Source: a virus | Length of the DNA: 26,479 bases | Strand: one strand, 5' to 3' | Virus record (IMG/VR): IMGVR_UViG_3300033145_000557 | Location: 1-26,479 of that record | Part shown: in pieces, positions 15,037 to 23,805 of the stretch | How positions within the stretch are numbered: the first letter of the stretch is position 1 | Layout of the letters: each line of letters begins with the position of its first letter | Notes under the pieces: model-generated | Told to the model about the DNA's origin: nothing | Database searches by the model: none | What the model saw: only the letters and a program-made list of their open reading frames with translations | Translations under genes and position numbers: made by a program

Positions 15037-16401
15037 ATGAAAAATGCCGGAAAAGATCAAAACCCATTTCACGCGCCCACAGTTTCAGAGGGCGCACAAG
15101 TCCCGATTGAGCAGCACAGAGCTATTCAGGAAGTTCAAGCAGCAATGATTATAGCCAAGAAGTTTCCACGGGACCAGCACGCTGCTTTTGATCGTATCAT
15201 GACCGCATGCGAACGGCCAAAGCTGGCCGAGGCCGCAAGTTATAATTACCCTAAAGGCAAAACGATGGTAACCGGTCCAACTATCCGACTCGCCGAAGTC
15301 ATGGCCCAGAACTGGGGAAACATGGAATTTGGTATCAGGGAGCTTTCCCAAGATGCCCATAGCTCAGAAGTCCAGGCATATGCATGGGACATGGAAACCA
15401 ACGTCAGGCAATCAAAAACGTTTGTCGTGCCACACAAAATGAAGGCGCATGGATCATTTAAAAAGCTGGATGATCCACGTGACATTTACGAGCATGTGGC
15501 TAACATGGGGGCCAGAAGATTGAGAGCTTGCATCCTGGGCGTTATCCCTGGTGATATTGTTGATGCTGCGGTCATTAAGTGCGAAGAAACCCTGAAAAAA
15601 GGTGACGGCAGGCCCCTGGAAGATATGATACGTGGCATGTTGGAAAAGTTTAAAAAAATAGAAATATCTAAAGAGTTGATCGAGGCCCGTTTACAGCATA
15701 AGTCAACGGCTATTGTGCGCTCTCAATTAGTTGAGCTTGGCAAGATATACAACTCAATCAAGGGCGGCATGAGCAAGCGGTCGGATTGGTTTGATGTGCC
15801 GAAATCGCAGCAATCCACAGAAGCTTCAGACCTAACCAAAGCAATCCAGAAAAAAACCGCTGAACAGAATGTGGAGCCAAAAGAGGAAAAACGGCCCACA
15901 ACGGAAAAGCTTGAACCGACAAGCGTTGAACATGAAACTACAGACCAGAAACCTATAAAAGTGGAGGAAATTATCACGCCCGATTTCCGCAGCGAATGGA
16001 TCAGGCTACAAGGCCCCGGATTTTCAACCTACTTCCATAAAAATCGGGCGGCGTTTGAAGCTGCATCAATTGAGATACAGGAAGAGGCTCGAGTTAAATG
16101 GTTAAAGCTGTATCCTGAAACGCCTTGGCCGCTTTCAATCGATAGTGAAATTGCTATAGACCTGTCAGAATACACAATTGAAGAATTAAACCGCATCCAT
16201 GCACGCATAGCCGCTATTGGCAAGGGGGCTGTTGACATTGTTGAGCGGGAAACTGGGTTGACCTGGGGCGCATGCAGGAACCATCCAGAAATGGCACGGG
16301 AATTTCTTTTAAATTGTTTTCAGGAATATCAGCGGTCTGGAAAAGACCCGGCGGTGTTTTTGTCGCCGAATAACGGGGACAGAGGGGAGGACTTGGTATG
16401 A
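15037..16401 (+). CDS. Probable phage recombination / single-strand annealing-type protein
   Basis: ATG 15037 follows AAAAGGAG. The 454-residue protein has a conserved-looking N-terminal part (EVQAAMIIAKKFPRDQHAAF, ERPKLAEAASYNYPKG, VTGPTIRLAEVMAQNWGN, FGIRELSQ, DPRDIYEHVANMGARRLRACILGVIPGD). It also has a low-complexity acidic and basic linker (about 265-315) and a C-terminal domain of its own. I know this N-terminal pattern from phage genes next to nucleases and SSB-like proteins, where it is taken for a RecT/Erf-type annealing protein; that function is inferred, not read from a catalytic motif. The exonuclease-helicase-annealing set supports it. Confidence 0.6.
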   Translation: MKNAGKDQNPFHAPTVSEGAQVPIEQHRAIQEVQAAMIIAKKFPRDQHAAFDRIMTACERPKLAEAASYNYPKGKTMVTGPTIRLAEVMAQNWGNMEFGIRELSQDAHSSEVQAYAWDMETNVRQSKTFVVPHKMKAHGSFKKLDDPRDIYEHVANMGARRLRACILGVIPGDIVDAAVIKCEETLKKGDGRPLEDMIRGMLEKFKKIEISKELIEARLQHKSTAIVRSQLVELGKIYNSIKGGMSKRSDWFDVPKSQQSTEASDLTKAIQKKTAEQNVEPKEEKRPTTEKLEPTSVEHETTDQKPIKVEEIITPDFRSEWIRLQGPGFSTYFHKNRAAFEAASIEIQEEARVKWLKLYPETPWPLSIDSEIAIDLSEYTIEELNRIHARIAAIGKGAVDIVERETGLTWGACRNHPEMAREFLLNCFQEYQRSGKDPAVFLSPNNGDRGEDLV

Positions 16402-17726
16402 GACTAAAACTTGAAGATATAATAATACAGAATTTTGCGAAGGTGTCATATATATCTGTCAGCTTTGACAAAAACTTGACCTACATTATCGGCGAAAACG
16501 GAGCAGGGAAAACAACAACCGGACTTAATGCTGTCTGGTTTTTGCTTAAAGGCTTATCCCAAAAAGGCGATGGCGTTATCGCTGAACGTTTCCGGTTTAT
16601 CGGGCCGCATGGGAAAAGTGCAAATGTTATAGGCAATCTCTATGATGAAAAAGAGGGTATTACTATCAACATCAGCCGGAAGCTCCTAAAAAATAGCACG
16701 GAGCTTAAAATCAAGGCGTCGGACGGACGGCAGCTTGACCAGAGGTGGCTCGACTCAATCTTTAATTCATTCCTTATTGACCCAATGGGATTTAGTCGGC
16801 TGTCCGGGAAAGCTCAGGCTTTGGCTTTTGGGGCTGATACCGCAAGGTTTAATACGAAGAAAAAAGAGCTTGAACTTGAGCGCCGGGACATTGGCCGGGA
16901 CGTGAAGCGATTACAGGGCGTGGTTGATTCGATGGTTGATTTGGAGAAAGTTGAACCTGTCAAGGTTGATGAATTAATGATCGAGCTAGAAAAGAGGCAG
17001 GGGTTAAACCGGGCACGAGATACCGCAATTGAAAGCCTTGAAAAGATGGACAAGGATTTTACAGCATCGGAACTGAACATCGAAATCATTAAAGGCGATA
17101 TTGAAAACCTGCGCCTCAAGCTTGTAAGGGCTAAAGCCGACCTTGATCGTAAAGATAAGGTCAGATGCGATAAGGCTAAAGAAGTAAAAGCTATGAAAAT
17201 TGCCGATGAACAGGAGGTTAAAGATCAGATTACAGAAGCCGACCAGGTCAACAAGAAGGCCGCTGATTATGAATCTTTCCGTGAAAACGAAGCCGCCCTT
17301 GAAGATATAAAGCTTAAGTATGAAAGCAAAGCGGTTGCGATTAAGGATAATGAAACTAACCGCACCGAATACTTGAAATCTCTGAAGCTACCATGGCCGA
17401 ACATCTCAATAAACGATGAAGGCGAGTTCCGGCTGAACGATAAGCCGTTTTGCGCTCCATATTTCTCAACCGGAGAAATCCTTAAATTCGGTGCCAGAAT
17501 CGGCAGTAAATTAAAAGGCGGCTTAAAATATGTCTATTTTCCGAATTCCGATTCCCTGGATGATAAAAACCGGGAAGCTGTTTTTAAGATTTTGACCGAT
17601 GACGGGTTCCAGATTGTGGCCGAATCGGTCAGGCCTGTGAACAAAGAAGATGTGGCGACCATCACGCTGAAAGAGATGAAGGTCGTTGAACCTTACGATG
17701 AAAGCGGGGGAGATGGATTGAAATGA
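16398..17726 (+). CDS. SMC/SbcC-RecF-like ATPase
   Basis: This 442-residue protein overlaps its neighbours by ATGA on both sides. It begins LEDIIIQNFAKV and has IGENGAGKTTTG (Walker A, 32-40). It then has a long charged helical arm (about 150-330, with many E, K, D and L), then a signature-like FSTGEILKFGARIG (356-369) and a Walker-B-like strand KYVYFPNSDSLDD (377-389). This is the layout of a small SbcC/RecF-type ABC ATPase without a zinc hook. The acidic Walker-B residues are not at the usual place (PNSDS), so ATP hydrolysis may be altered. It probably works on DNA ends or recombination intermediates. No SbcD-like nuclease is encoded beside it. Confidence 0.78.
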   Translation: MRLKLEDIIIQNFAKVSYISVSFDKNLTYIIGENGAGKTTTGLNAVWFLLKGLSQKGDGVIAERFRFIGPHGKSANVIGNLYDEKEGITINISRKLLKNSTELKIKASDGRQLDQRWLDSIFNSFLIDPMGFSRLSGKAQALAFGADTARFNTKKKELELERRDIGRDVKRLQGVVDSMVDLEKVEPVKVDELMIELEKRQGLNRARDTAIESLEKMDKDFTASELNIEIIKGDIENLRLKLVRAKADLDRKDKVRCDKAKEVKAMKIADEQEVKDQITEADQVNKKAADYESFRENEAALEDIKLKYESKAVAIKDNETNRTEYLKSLKLPWPNISINDEGEFRLNDKPFCAPYFSTGEILKFGARIGSKLKGGLKYVYFPNSDSLDDKNREAVFKILTDDGFQIVAESVRPVNKEDVATITLKEMKVVEPYDESGGDGLK

Positions 17727-18055
17727 AAAAAATCTATTTAGCTGCACCATATGTTCACAAAAACCCTGACATCAGAGCACAAAGGGTTGAAGCCGTTAAT
17801 AAAAAAGCCGCTGAGTTAATGATGTCCGGCAATCTTGTTTTCAGCCCGTTATCACACTCACATCCGATTTCAGAGCATTGCGTTGTTGATCCTTGTGACC
17901 ATGATTTCTGGTTGCGTCAAGACTTGTGGATTCTGGCTATCTGTGATGAGTTTCATATTTTGTGTCTGGATGGCTGGACTGAATCAAGGGGGATTGATAC
18001 CGAATATCAACGTGCGCAGGATTTGAGAAAACCGGTGGTTTATCATGCAATATAA
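17723..18055 (+). CDS. DUF1937 / nucleoside 2-deoxyribosyltransferase-like protein
   Basis: This 110-residue protein opens with MKKIYLAAPYVHK, the first strand of the family. It has VFSPLSHSHPIS, DHDFWLRQDLWILAICDE and WTESRGIDTEYQRAQDLRKPVVY, all hallmarks of DUF1937, a branch of the deoxyribosyltransferase fold. The acidic residue in TESRG and the SPxxHSH block line the presumed base/sugar pocket. In phages such proteins may change nucleotide pools or modified bases, but the substrate is unknown. It overlaps both neighbours. Confidence 0.82.
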   Translation: MKKIYLAAPYVHKNPDIRAQRVEAVNKKAAELMMSGNLVFSPLSHSHPISEHCVVDPCDHDFWLRQDLWILAICDEFHILCLDGWTESRGIDTEYQRAQDLRKPVVYHAI

Positions 18056-21000
18056 CGATTTTCTGAAAACAAAGATATGCATCGGGGACTTGCAGGGTTT
18101 TTCGGTAAACAAAAACCAGCTAAACCCGATATTATTGCCGCATCAAAAAGACATATCCATCTGGGCGCTGGCCGGTGGCCGCAGGGCCATTTTTGCATCG
18201 TTCGGCCTTGGCAAGACATTTATGGAGCTGGAAGTTTTAAGGCTGATCGGTCAAAAAGAAGGCGGTCGACAACTCGTTATAGCTCCCCTGGGCGTACGAC
18301 AAGAATTTAAGGTCGATGTTGAAAAACTGGCAGCCGGTAACGATCCGAATATAACCGATGAAAAGAGACAAGAGCTTGAAATTTGGAAAAAAGACAACCA
18401 GGTTTTAACAGAAATAAAATTCATACGCAGAAACGATGAATTGACAGACGATGGATTATATATCACTAATTACGAAAGCATCCGGGACGGTCGCCTTGAT
18501 ATAAATATGTTCAACGGTGTCAGCCTTGATGAAGCATCTGTCTTGCGATCGTACGGCTCTAAAACATTCCAGAACTTCCTAACATTGTTCCAAAATATCA
18601 AATATAGATTTGTAGCAACAGCTACCCCTTCACCAAACCGATACAAAGAGCTTATTCATTATGCCGGATTTTTGGGCATTATGGATACAGGACAGGCCTT
18701 GACTCGATTCTTTCAGCGGGATAGCAAAAAAGCTAATAATTTGACGATATACCCGCATAAAGTTGAAGAGTTTTGGTTGTGGATATCGAGCTGGGCTATC
18801 TTTATTCAAAAACCGTCTGACCTTGGATATAGTGACGAAGGCTATGAGCTACCCGAACTTCGAATCCATTACCATGAAGTTAAATCGGATTCTGAAAACT
18901 TTGCCGATAAAAATGGGCAGGTAATGATGTTTTCGGACGTTGCCATGTCACTACAGGCCGCATCTAAAGAAAAAAGGGAGTCGATTAAAAAGCGGGTTGC
19001 AAAGGCTGCTGAAATCGTTGCGCATGATCCTGACAGACATTTTATTTTGTGGCATGACCGGGAAGCTGAACGCCATGAATTAAAACGGCAAATTGCCGAC
19101 GTTACGGATGTTTACGGCTCCCAGGACTTAGAGATAAGAGAAGATCGAATAATCAATTTTTCAATCGGAAAGTTCAAACGGCTGGCGACTAAGCCAATAT
19201 TGTCAGGTAGCGGTTGCAATTTTCAGAGGCATTGTCACACGGCCATATTCGTAGGGGTTGGCTTTAAATTTAACGATTTCATCCAAGCAATTCACAGAAT
19301 CCACCGCTTTTTACAGCTGAAGAGATGCGATATTCACCTGATCTATACAGACCGGGAAAAGAGCGTTTTGAGAGTTTTAGAAGGCAAGTGGGTTCGACAT
19401 AACGAAATGGTGGAAAAAATGACAGAGATTATTAAGAAATATGGGCTATCACACAAAGAAATGGCCGGAGAGCTAAAAAGATCAATCGGAATTGAGCGCC
19501 TGGAAGTCAAGGGCGAAAAATTCACGCTTGTAAATAATGACAGCGTTGAAGATAGTAAAACGTTAGAAGAAAATTCGGTCGATTTGATTTGCACATCAAT
19601 ACCGTTTGCGAATCATTACGAATATACTCCCTGTCATGATGAAAAAACAGAGGTCCTTACAAAAAGAGGGTGGATTTATTTTAAAGATTTAACGATGAAC
19701 GATTATATATCAACGGTAAACAAAAAATCCCTTGTTGCAGAATGGCAAAAACCTTCCGAGGTCATTTATAAACATTATAATGGTGAAATGATACATTTTA
19801 GAGAGCGTAACAGCATTGATCTTATGGTTACACCTGATCATAAAATGCTTGTCGATAATCGTGTTGGAAATCACAAATCAGGTAGAAAAACAAAACAATT
19901 TAAATTAATTTCAGCGCAAAACTTAAGCGATAATTATGTGTTTAGAAAATGGCAGATGGTAACGACTTCTATTCCAGGCACCGGCGATTATCCCAAAAAC
20001 GTTGCGATGCCGAAATGCGACCACCGAAAGGGCGTTAAAATTATACAGAAATTAAAAACAGAAGATGTTATGGAATTAGCGGGCTGGTATATTTCGGAAG
20101 GGCATTGCAGGTATTCAGAAAATAAACAGAGACGGGGCGAAATAACAATATCTCAAAGCCAGAGCGCAAATCCTATTTATAGAAACGAAATAATAGATCT
20201 CTTTGACAGGCTCGGGCTTAATCCAAACTGTAATAATAAAAAAAACATTACAGGGTGGAATATTAATATAGCTGAATTTTTAAGAAATGAATTTGGCAGC
20301 GGTAGTTATAATAAAAAAATTCCACAATGGGTTAAGGCACTGCATCCTGATTTACTCAAAATACTCAGAAATACAATGATGAAGGGCGATGGTAATTCTA
20401 ACGGACTTGCCTATACTTCTTTTAGCCACAAACTTTGTGATGATTTCCAAGAGATATGTTTTTTTACTGGATGGAGGGCATCTGTTTCTAAAAACATTGT
20501 GAGAATCGGCCAAAAAAATAAATACCCTGAAATTAGAAACAGGCCCATAAAAACTAACTATAATGGAATGATCGGGTGCGCGACCGTGCCAAATCATACT
20601 TTGGTTACAAGAAGAAACGGCAAGATTATTGTGAGTGGAAACTCATATAACGATTTCGGCCATACATCAACAAATGATCAGTTTTGGGAGCAGATGGACT
20701 TTTTAACTCCGCAGCTATTAAGAATTTTAAAACCGGGTAGGATTTATGCTTGCCATACTAAAGACCGTATTTTATTTGGTAATGCAACTGGAAAGGGTGC
20801 GCCTACCGTTTCACCGTTTCATGCAGAGGCTATTTTTCATGCTCAAAAGCACGGCTTTGATTATATGGGCATGATCACTGTTGTTACCGATGTTGTACGT
20901 GAGAACAACCAGACATACCGGCTCGGATGGACGGAAAATTGCAAAGATGGTACTAAGATGGGTGTTGGCTCACCGGAATATATATTGTTACTCCGAAAAC

Positions 21001-21617
21001 CACAAACAGACCGGTCAAGGGCGTATGCTGATGAGCCGGTTGTTAAAAACAAGAAAGACTACACACGTGCTAGGTGGCAGGTAGACGCTCATGCCTTTTG
21101 GAGAAGTTCCGGGGACAGGCTTTTAACATACAAGGAAATGGAAGGATACGGGCCGGATGTGTTATGTAGACTTTTTACTCAGCGCTCCCTTGAAAATATT
21201 TATGATTATGAATCTCATATAAAAATCGGGGAGTCTCTCGAATTAAATGGCCGATTGCCGGCTTCTTTTATGGCAATCGCACCGGGCAGCCACAATGCGG
21301 CAGTGTGGCACGATATAAACCGGATGTTCACGCTCAACAGCGCACAGAAACGGCGCAACTTACAAATGCACGTTTGTCCGTTACAGTTTGATATAATAGA
21401 TCGGCTGATTGTCAGATATTCAAACGAGGGCGAAATGGTTTATGATCCGTTTTGCGGTATTGGTTCGGTACCACTTCGGGCTCTCAAACTGAAAAGGCGA
21501 GCTGCAGGTTGCGAACTTAATGCTGATTATTTTTTAGATAGTGTTCGATATTGTCAAGCAGAAGAGCGAAGCGCAAAACAGATAACATTATTTGATTTTG
21601 AAAATTTAAATAACTAA
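18045..21617 (+). CDS. SNF2-type helicase / DNA methyltransferase fusion, interrupted by an intein
   Basis: This is a 1190-residue ORF; removal of the 337-residue intein leaves 853. The N-terminal 480 residues are a superfamily-2 helicase with FGLGKT (53-58), LDEAS in motif II (161-165), ATATPSPNR in motif III (191-199) and QAIHRIHRFLQ as motif VI. The C-terminal part is a beta-class amino-methyltransferase. Motif IV is TSIPF (517-521) and motif I, DPFCGIGSVPLRA, starts at D1134, so the catalytic motif comes before the AdoMet motif. Such enzymes make N6-methyladenine or N4-methylcytosine. The middle position of the usual (S/D/N)PP(F/Y) is Ile here. It overlaps the DUF1937 gene and sits before rusA. 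A phage self-modification or replication role is likely; the recognised sequence is unknown. Confidence 0.87.
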   Translation: MQYNDFLKTKICIGDLQGFSVNKNQLNPILLPHQKDISIWALAGGRRAIFASFGLGKTFMELEVLRLIGQKEGGRQLVIAPLGVRQEFKVDVEKLAAGNDPNITDEKRQELEIWKKDNQVLTEIKFIRRNDELTDDGLYITNYESIRDGRLDINMFNGVSLDEASVLRSYGSKTFQNFLTLFQNIKYRFVATATPSPNRYKELIHYAGFLGIMDTGQALTRFFQRDSKKANNLTIYPHKVEEFWLWISSWAIFIQKPSDLGYSDEGYELPELRIHYHEVKSDSENFADKNGQVMMFSDVAMSLQAASKEKRESIKKRVAKAAEIVAHDPDRHFILWHDREAERHELKRQIADVTDVYGSQDLEIREDRIINFSIGKFKRLATKPILSGSGCNFQRHCHTAIFVGVGFKFNDFIQAIHRIHRFLQLKRCDIHLIYTDREKSVLRVLEGKWVRHNEMVEKMTEIIKKYGLSHKEMAGELKRSIGIERLEVKGEKFTLVNNDSVEDSKTLEENSVDLICTSIPFANHYEYTPCHDEKTEVLTKRGWIYFKDLTMNDYISTVNKKSLVAEWQKPSEVIYKHYNGEMIHFRERNSIDLMVTPDHKMLVDNRVGNHKSGRKTKQFKLISAQNLSDNYVFRKWQMVTTSIPGTGDYPKNVAMPKCDHRKGVKIIQKLKTEDVMELAGWYISEGHCRYSENKQRRGEITISQSQSANPIYRNEIIDLFDRLGLNPNCNNKKNITGWNINIAEFLRNEFGSGSYNKKIPQWVKALHPDLLKILRNTMMKGDGNSNGLAYTSFSHKLCDDFQEICFFTGWRASVSKNIVRIGQKNKYPEIRNRPIKTNYNGMIGCATVPNHTLVTRRNGKIIVSGNSYNDFGHTSTNDQFWEQMDFLTPQLLRILKPGRIYACHTKDRILFGNATGKGAPTVSPFHAEAIFHAQKHGFDYMGMITVVTDVVRENNQTYRLGWTENCKDGTKMGVGSPEYILLLRKPQTDRSRAYADEPVVKNKKDYTRARWQVDAHAFWRSSGDRLLTYKEMEGYGPDVLCRLFTQRSLENIYDYESHIKIGESLELNGRLPASFMAIAPGSHNAAVWHDINRMFTLNSAQKRRNLQMHVCPLQFDIIDRLIVRYSNEGEMVYDPFCGIGSVPLRALKLKRRAAGCELNADYFLDSVRYCQAEERSAKQITLFDFENLNN
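19632..20642 (+). mobile_element. Intein with LAGLIDADG homing endonuclease (337 aa)
   Basis: In-frame insertion from C530 to N866 of the fusion protein. Block A starts at the Cys (CHDEKTEVLTKRGW). Block B has TPDH (intein residues 67-70). The LAGLIDADG copies are ELAGWYISEGH (148-158, acidic E156) and ILRNTMMKGDG (244-254, D253). The C-terminal block has VPNHTLVTRRNG and ends VSGN, with Ser as the first residue after it. The penultimate residue is Gly, not the usual His. It lies 8 residues after the TSIPF motif, so the methyltransferase needs splicing to work. All splice and endonuclease marks are present, so it may be active. Confidence 0.93.
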
Positions 21618-21626
21618 GGGGGAATG

Positions 21627-22070
21627 ATGAAAATTCAATTTTTTGTACCAGGTGTTCCGGCGACGGCCGGAAGTAAAACGCCATTTATATATAAATCTAA
21701 AAAAGATGGAAAACAGCGTGTCGCTATGTCGCCAGCTAATAAACGGCAAAAACCATGGATGTCGGATGTTAAGGTTTTTGCGGAAGAAGTTTACAATGGT
21801 AATCCTGTAGCGGGACCGGTCAATCTTTGTATATCGTTCTATTTGCCACGACCAAAAAGTCATTATGGAACCGGTAAAAATGCAACCAGATTAAAAGATT
21901 CAGCTCCGGAATATCCGACTGGGAAGCCTGACTTGACCAAATTGATCAGAGCCGTCGAAGATGCGCTGACCGGAATTATTTGGCGCGATGATAGCCAGGT
22001 TATTTCACAGAGGACAGACAAACGCTATGGCGATAAACCAGGCGCAAATATTTGTATTGTGGGGATTTAA
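21627..22070 (+). CDS. rusA: RusA-like Holliday-junction resolvase
   Basis: I choose ATG 21627 (147 residues); an ATG at 21624 is nearly on top of AAGGGGGA. The protein has the RusA layout: FFVPGVPATAGSKTPF at the start, an FYLPRPKSH strand, then GKPDLTKLIRAVEDALTGIIWRDDSQV with the acidic catalytic residues (KPD, EDAL, RDD) and a C-terminal strand. RusA cuts four-way DNA junctions, which fits with the exonuclease, RecQ and annealing genes upstream. It is the last clear replication gene of the operon. Confidence 0.9.
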   Translation: MKIQFFVPGVPATAGSKTPFIYKSKKDGKQRVAMSPANKRQKPWMSDVKVFAEEVYNGNPVAGPVNLCISFYLPRPKSHYGTGKNATRLKDSAPEYPTGKPDLTKLIRAVEDALTGIIWRDDSQVISQRTDKRYGDKPGANICIVGI

Positions 22071-22072
22071 TA

Positions 22073-22300
22073 ATGATAAATTTTATTAAAGACATGTTTA
22101 AATTTGACATGGTTGACGAACAAAAAACAAAATCATTTTATGAGAAATTGTATAAAACTATTAACCGAGCTGAAAAAGCCAGAACGTCAATTTTACATTC
22201 CAACCTGCCGGAAAAAGACAGGCTACAAATCGCTGATGAAATTCTTTATTTGATTGATGCTTTAAACGAGTTCTCAAAAATAAAAAGAATGGAGGTATAA
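22073..22300 (+). CDS. Small hypothetical helical protein (75 aa)
   Basis: I use ATG 22073, just after the rusA stop (TAATAATG); a TTG at 22052 in the same frame would begin inside rusA. The product is helical and charged (MINFIKDMFKFDMVDEQKTKSFYEKLYKTINRAEKARTSIL ... RLQIADEILYLIDALNEFSKIKRM). No motif is recognised. It is a small soluble early protein between rusA and the O-antigen-ligase-like gene. Confidence 0.55.
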   Translation: MINFIKDMFKFDMVDEQKTKSFYEKLYKTINRAEKARTSILHSNLPEKDRLQIADEILYLIDALNEFSKIKRMEV

Positions 22301-22305
22301 AAAAC

Positions 22306-23700
22306 ATGGAAGCGCTGATTGTTTTAACATTAATTTTTATGTCCGCATTGCCGCGCATCTCTCATAGATTTTCAATGCCGGGCTCTTTTGCATTGGCAAT
22401 ATCATTTCCGGTAGTTCTCTGGATGTATTCGATTCATGGTATTGGATTGCATGTTACGTCATACATGGCTGCCTTGGTTGCTGGTATTGTCTTTGAGCTG
22501 ACCATATCAACCATCCTCTCAGATCGTCCTGATATGGCCATAAAACATTTAATCATCTATTCCGCAGCCGTATTTATCGGCGTGGCGTTTGCCGGCTATG
22601 ACATTTGGTTAATTGTTATATGCTTAGCTATTATTCATTGTATTTTTATCTGTGTTCCGTTGGAGTACAAAAACGCCGGGCTATTGGGAAACCCTAATTT
22701 CGCAGGCGCGTTTTTAGCTCCATGCGTTTTTATAGCATTTTATATTAATGAGCCATTAGCCGTTATTTTATTGGTTATAGTATTGCTTAAAACTAAATGC
22801 AAGGGCGGCATGGTTGGGCTCGCCATAGGGTCAATATTTATCCGACCTGAATTGCCTATAATTCTATCCGTGGTATTATGGTCCTTTGTTTTCAAGCATG
22901 GATTAAAATCACATAATAGTTTACAGGTAAGGTTCGAGATGTGGAAAGCATCGTTTAAATATATGACCATAAAGCAATTGTTTTTCGGTATTGGCGGTGA
23001 TGTTGGCAGGATATTATTTATGAGGGACAGGCACGCAAAGAACAGATTTAGACGGCTTCATTCCGATATAGTTCAAGGCATTTTTGACGGTGGTATGTTT
23101 TACGTCATTTTATATCTTTGGATCGGGATATATTCGATCACGATAGCTCCGCCCGCATTAGCTGCGGCATTGTTAAGCCTAATGGTTGCCGGTCTCTTCG
23201 TAGATACGCAACTGGTTCATTTCACATCAGCCCTGTTTTGGCTGCTTGTGGGCCAGATAAGCTTTTCGTCCACTCCTGCCGTTATCGTGGCGCCATGGAT
23301 GCTACCGGTTGCGATTATCATCTTTATCTTGGTCATTCAAACCTGGGGCAGGGCTTTTATTGCAGATACGATACACGGTATAGCATTTAAGCGTGGTGAT
23401 GGAAAACTCATGGCCATTGCTCACAAGATTAATCCGTCAGATGACCTCGCAACGGCCAGCCTGGTAGGCGCAATGATTCTGTCAAAGCAACATGGCCCTG
23501 CCTTCGATAGAGCGTGGAAACTGGTTGATAGATATAACGGTGATTTGCAAGCAGAAATACCATATTATCTCTTAGCATTAGCTTCGTTTAATATCGGGGC
23601 ATGTTCAATCTCAAGGGCCATGGTGCGGCAATGCCTCGTTTATTGTGACCACGAAGGGGCGAAGAAGCTATTGGGGGAGATTGAGAAGAGGGGATTATGA
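22306..23700 (+). CDS. O-antigen ligase/polymerase-like membrane protein
   Basis: This 464-residue polytopic membrane protein has about ten hydrophobic segments in the first 360 residues, with GGAGGT 9 bases before the ATG. Marks of the WaaL/Wzy family are LLGNPNFAGAFLAP (126-139), a KCKGGMVGLAIG segment where the family often has SRGG, R209-x3-W213, FFGIGGD (226-232), and a periplasmic LHSDIVQGIFDGG (251-263). The C-terminal 100 residues are soluble and helical, like a TPR tail. Such proteins attach or polymerise O-antigen sugars. A phage copy could change the host surface and block superinfection. No other sugar gene is nearby. It is the last gene before the cassette array. Confidence 0.68.
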   Translation: MEALIVLTLIFMSALPRISHRFSMPGSFALAISFPVVLWMYSIHGIGLHVTSYMAALVAGIVFELTISTILSDRPDMAIKHLIIYSAAVFIGVAFAGYDIWLIVICLAIIHCIFICVPLEYKNAGLLGNPNFAGAFLAPCVFIAFYINEPLAVILLVIVLLKTKCKGGMVGLAIGSIFIRPELPIILSVVLWSFVFKHGLKSHNSLQVRFEMWKASFKYMTIKQLFFGIGGDVGRILFMRDRHAKNRFRRLHSDIVQGIFDGGMFYVILYLWIGIYSITIAPPALAAALLSLMVAGLFVDTQLVHFTSALFWLLVGQISFSSTPAVIVAPWMLPVAIIIFILVIQTWGRAFIADTIHGIAFKRGDGKLMAIAHKINPSDDLATASLVGAMILSKQHGPAFDRAWKLVDRYNGDLQAEIPYYLLALASFNIGACSISRAMVRQCLVYCDHEGAKKLLGEIEKRGL

Positions 23701-23718
23701 AAATAGCGGCTGACTGTT

Positions 23719-23789
23719 TCTAAAACGGTATTAGAACCAACAATATCAAAATAGGCAGAAAAAATTCTGTCTAATACTATACGTTATCT
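23719..23789 (+). other. Weak attC-like site A (left border of the array)
   Basis: An inverted repeat GTATTAGA (23728-23735) / TCTAATAC (23770-23777) precedes ACGTTATCT, where the cut would fall after G23783. A small CAGAA/TTCTG stem lies inside. The left AAC box (CTAAAAC) matches poorly and the arms are not symmetrical, so it is the weakest of the candidate left borders. Its place directly before the first cassette gene is the main support. Confidence 0.4.
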
Positions 23790-23805
23790 GTCAGGAGAGA
23801 AGAAT

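Noticed and set aside
22052-22072. TTG start for the 75-residue gene
   Set aside because: It would begin inside rusA; ATG 22073 just after the rusA stop is more natural.
23697-23723. Eight-codon ORF overlapping the membrane gene stop
   Set aside because: Too short and without other support.
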